Below, piece after piece: positions 20,253-20,618 of a stretch of DNA of 20,618 bases (within the stretch, counting starts at the first letter, position 1; every line of letters begins with the position of its first letter). The notes beneath the pieces are model-generated. The model was not told the origin of the DNA and made no database searches. It saw only the letters and a program-made list of their open reading frames with translations. Source of the stretch: a virus; the IMG/VR virus record IMGVR_UViG_3300043786_000772, positions 1 through 20,618 of that record; one strand, 5' to 3'. The position numbers were made by a program, and so were the translations under genes.

Positions 20253-20618
20253 CTAGCCTTGCAGTTCGTCATTGGCGAACCGCTGGACGATGTCCTTCGC
20301 GTTGATCCACCGCAGCATCCCTCCGCTCGGCGTGGTCGCCATCGTGCGATCGCGGCGTTGCTGCTCAGTCCAGAGTGCCTGCACGCACGTCGCACGGGCG
20401 GCGATCTGCGGAGCCAGCGACAGGCTCTCGCGGCTCGCCCGTTCCTCCTCGTCGTCGGGGCCGGGGTCGCGAGGCGGCTTGTATCGGAGCGAGCGGTCGT
20501 GACGCTTTGGCAGATGCCACACGTCGCGCAGGCGTATGAGCTGGTCCTTAGCGATCGTCCAGTGCGTGCAGATTTCCGCCATCGGCATCTGCGATTCCCA
20601 CTGCACGCGGAGGATCGC
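20253..20618 (-). CDS. HTH-like protein, 5' end beyond the window
   Basis: The frame is open to the right edge, so the true start may lie outside; the first possible start inside is GTG at 20606. 121 residues are visible. The segment PMAEICTHWTIAKDQLIRLR looks like a helix-turn-helix, with RDVWHLPKRHDRSLRYKP after it giving a basic wing-like end. The rest is acidic, then helical (SLAPQIAARATCVQALWTEQ). Such a protein could be a phage transcription regulator or a DNA-binding packaging factor. A 44-base gap follows before the next gene. The exact family is not recognised. Confidence 0.6.
   Translation of the reverse strand, partial: AILRVQWESQMPMAEICTHWTIAKDQLIRLRDVWHLPKRHDRSLRYKPPRDPGPDDEEERASRESLSLAPQIAARATCVQALWTEQQRRDRTMATTPSGGMLRWINAKDIVQRFANDELQG

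Noticed and set aside
1-20618. CRISPR array, tRNA genes, insertion sequence, integrase or attachment sites
   Set aside because: No regularly spaced repeats, cloverleaf-like sequences, transposase or recombinase motifs were found by reading both strands; short or degenerate cases could be missed without tools.

Overview
The window looks like part of a tailed double-stranded DNA phage (Caudoviricetes, HK97-type packaging and head genes) or of a prophage. No integrase, repressor, tRNA or cellular housekeeping gene is visible. Every supported gene lies on the minus strand, so transcription runs from the right end to the left end. Most neighbours overlap by a few bases (ATGA, GTGA or similar) or abut, as in one long translationally coupled late operon. 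The DNA is G+C-rich, which makes long antisense open frames that I treat as shadows. The host cannot be read from the sequence. A planctomycete or another high-GC aquatic bacterium is possible, but that is weak inference.

Right part (20.6 to 17.5 kb, transcribed first): an HTH-like protein cut by the window edge, a small unknown protein, a membrane protein, a papain-like (C1A) cysteine peptidase, a small lipoprotein with a DnaJ-type zinc knuckle, and two one-helix membrane proteins. This may be a lysis or cell-entry cassette. Next (17.5 to 13.3 kb) come virion surface genes: a BppU-like protein, a small collagen-like protein, a modular fibre protein, a large fibre with a C-terminal S74 chaperone domain, and a small unknown protein.

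Middle (13.3 to 10.1 kb): a glycosyltransferase followed by GDP-L-fucose synthase and GDP-mannose 4,6-dehydratase, a compact GDP-fucose supply and transfer set, then an HNH endonuclease. A 191-base non-coding gap rich in G/C runs and inverted repeats follows.

The most unusual part (9.9 to 5.5 kb) is a six-gene coupled cassette: a ParB-like protein, an IbrA-like PP-loop (PAPS-reductase-type) protein, an IbrB-like ParB protein, a two-lobed cupin, a second PP-loop protein and a stand-alone class II glutamine amidotransferase. Much of it is less G+C-rich than its flanks. It sits between the fibre/sugar genes and the packaging genes. Its chemistry (nucleotide activation, ammonia from glutamine, ParB-type nucleotide handling) fits an undescribed DNA or nucleotide modification pathway. 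That is inference from gene families and context.

Left part (5.5 to 0 kb): the canonical head module, with small terminase (P27 type), large terminase, portal with two extra C-terminal domains, prohead protease with an extra N-terminal domain and an apparent internal start, a zinc-ribbon protein, and the beginning of the major capsid protein, which runs off the left edge.
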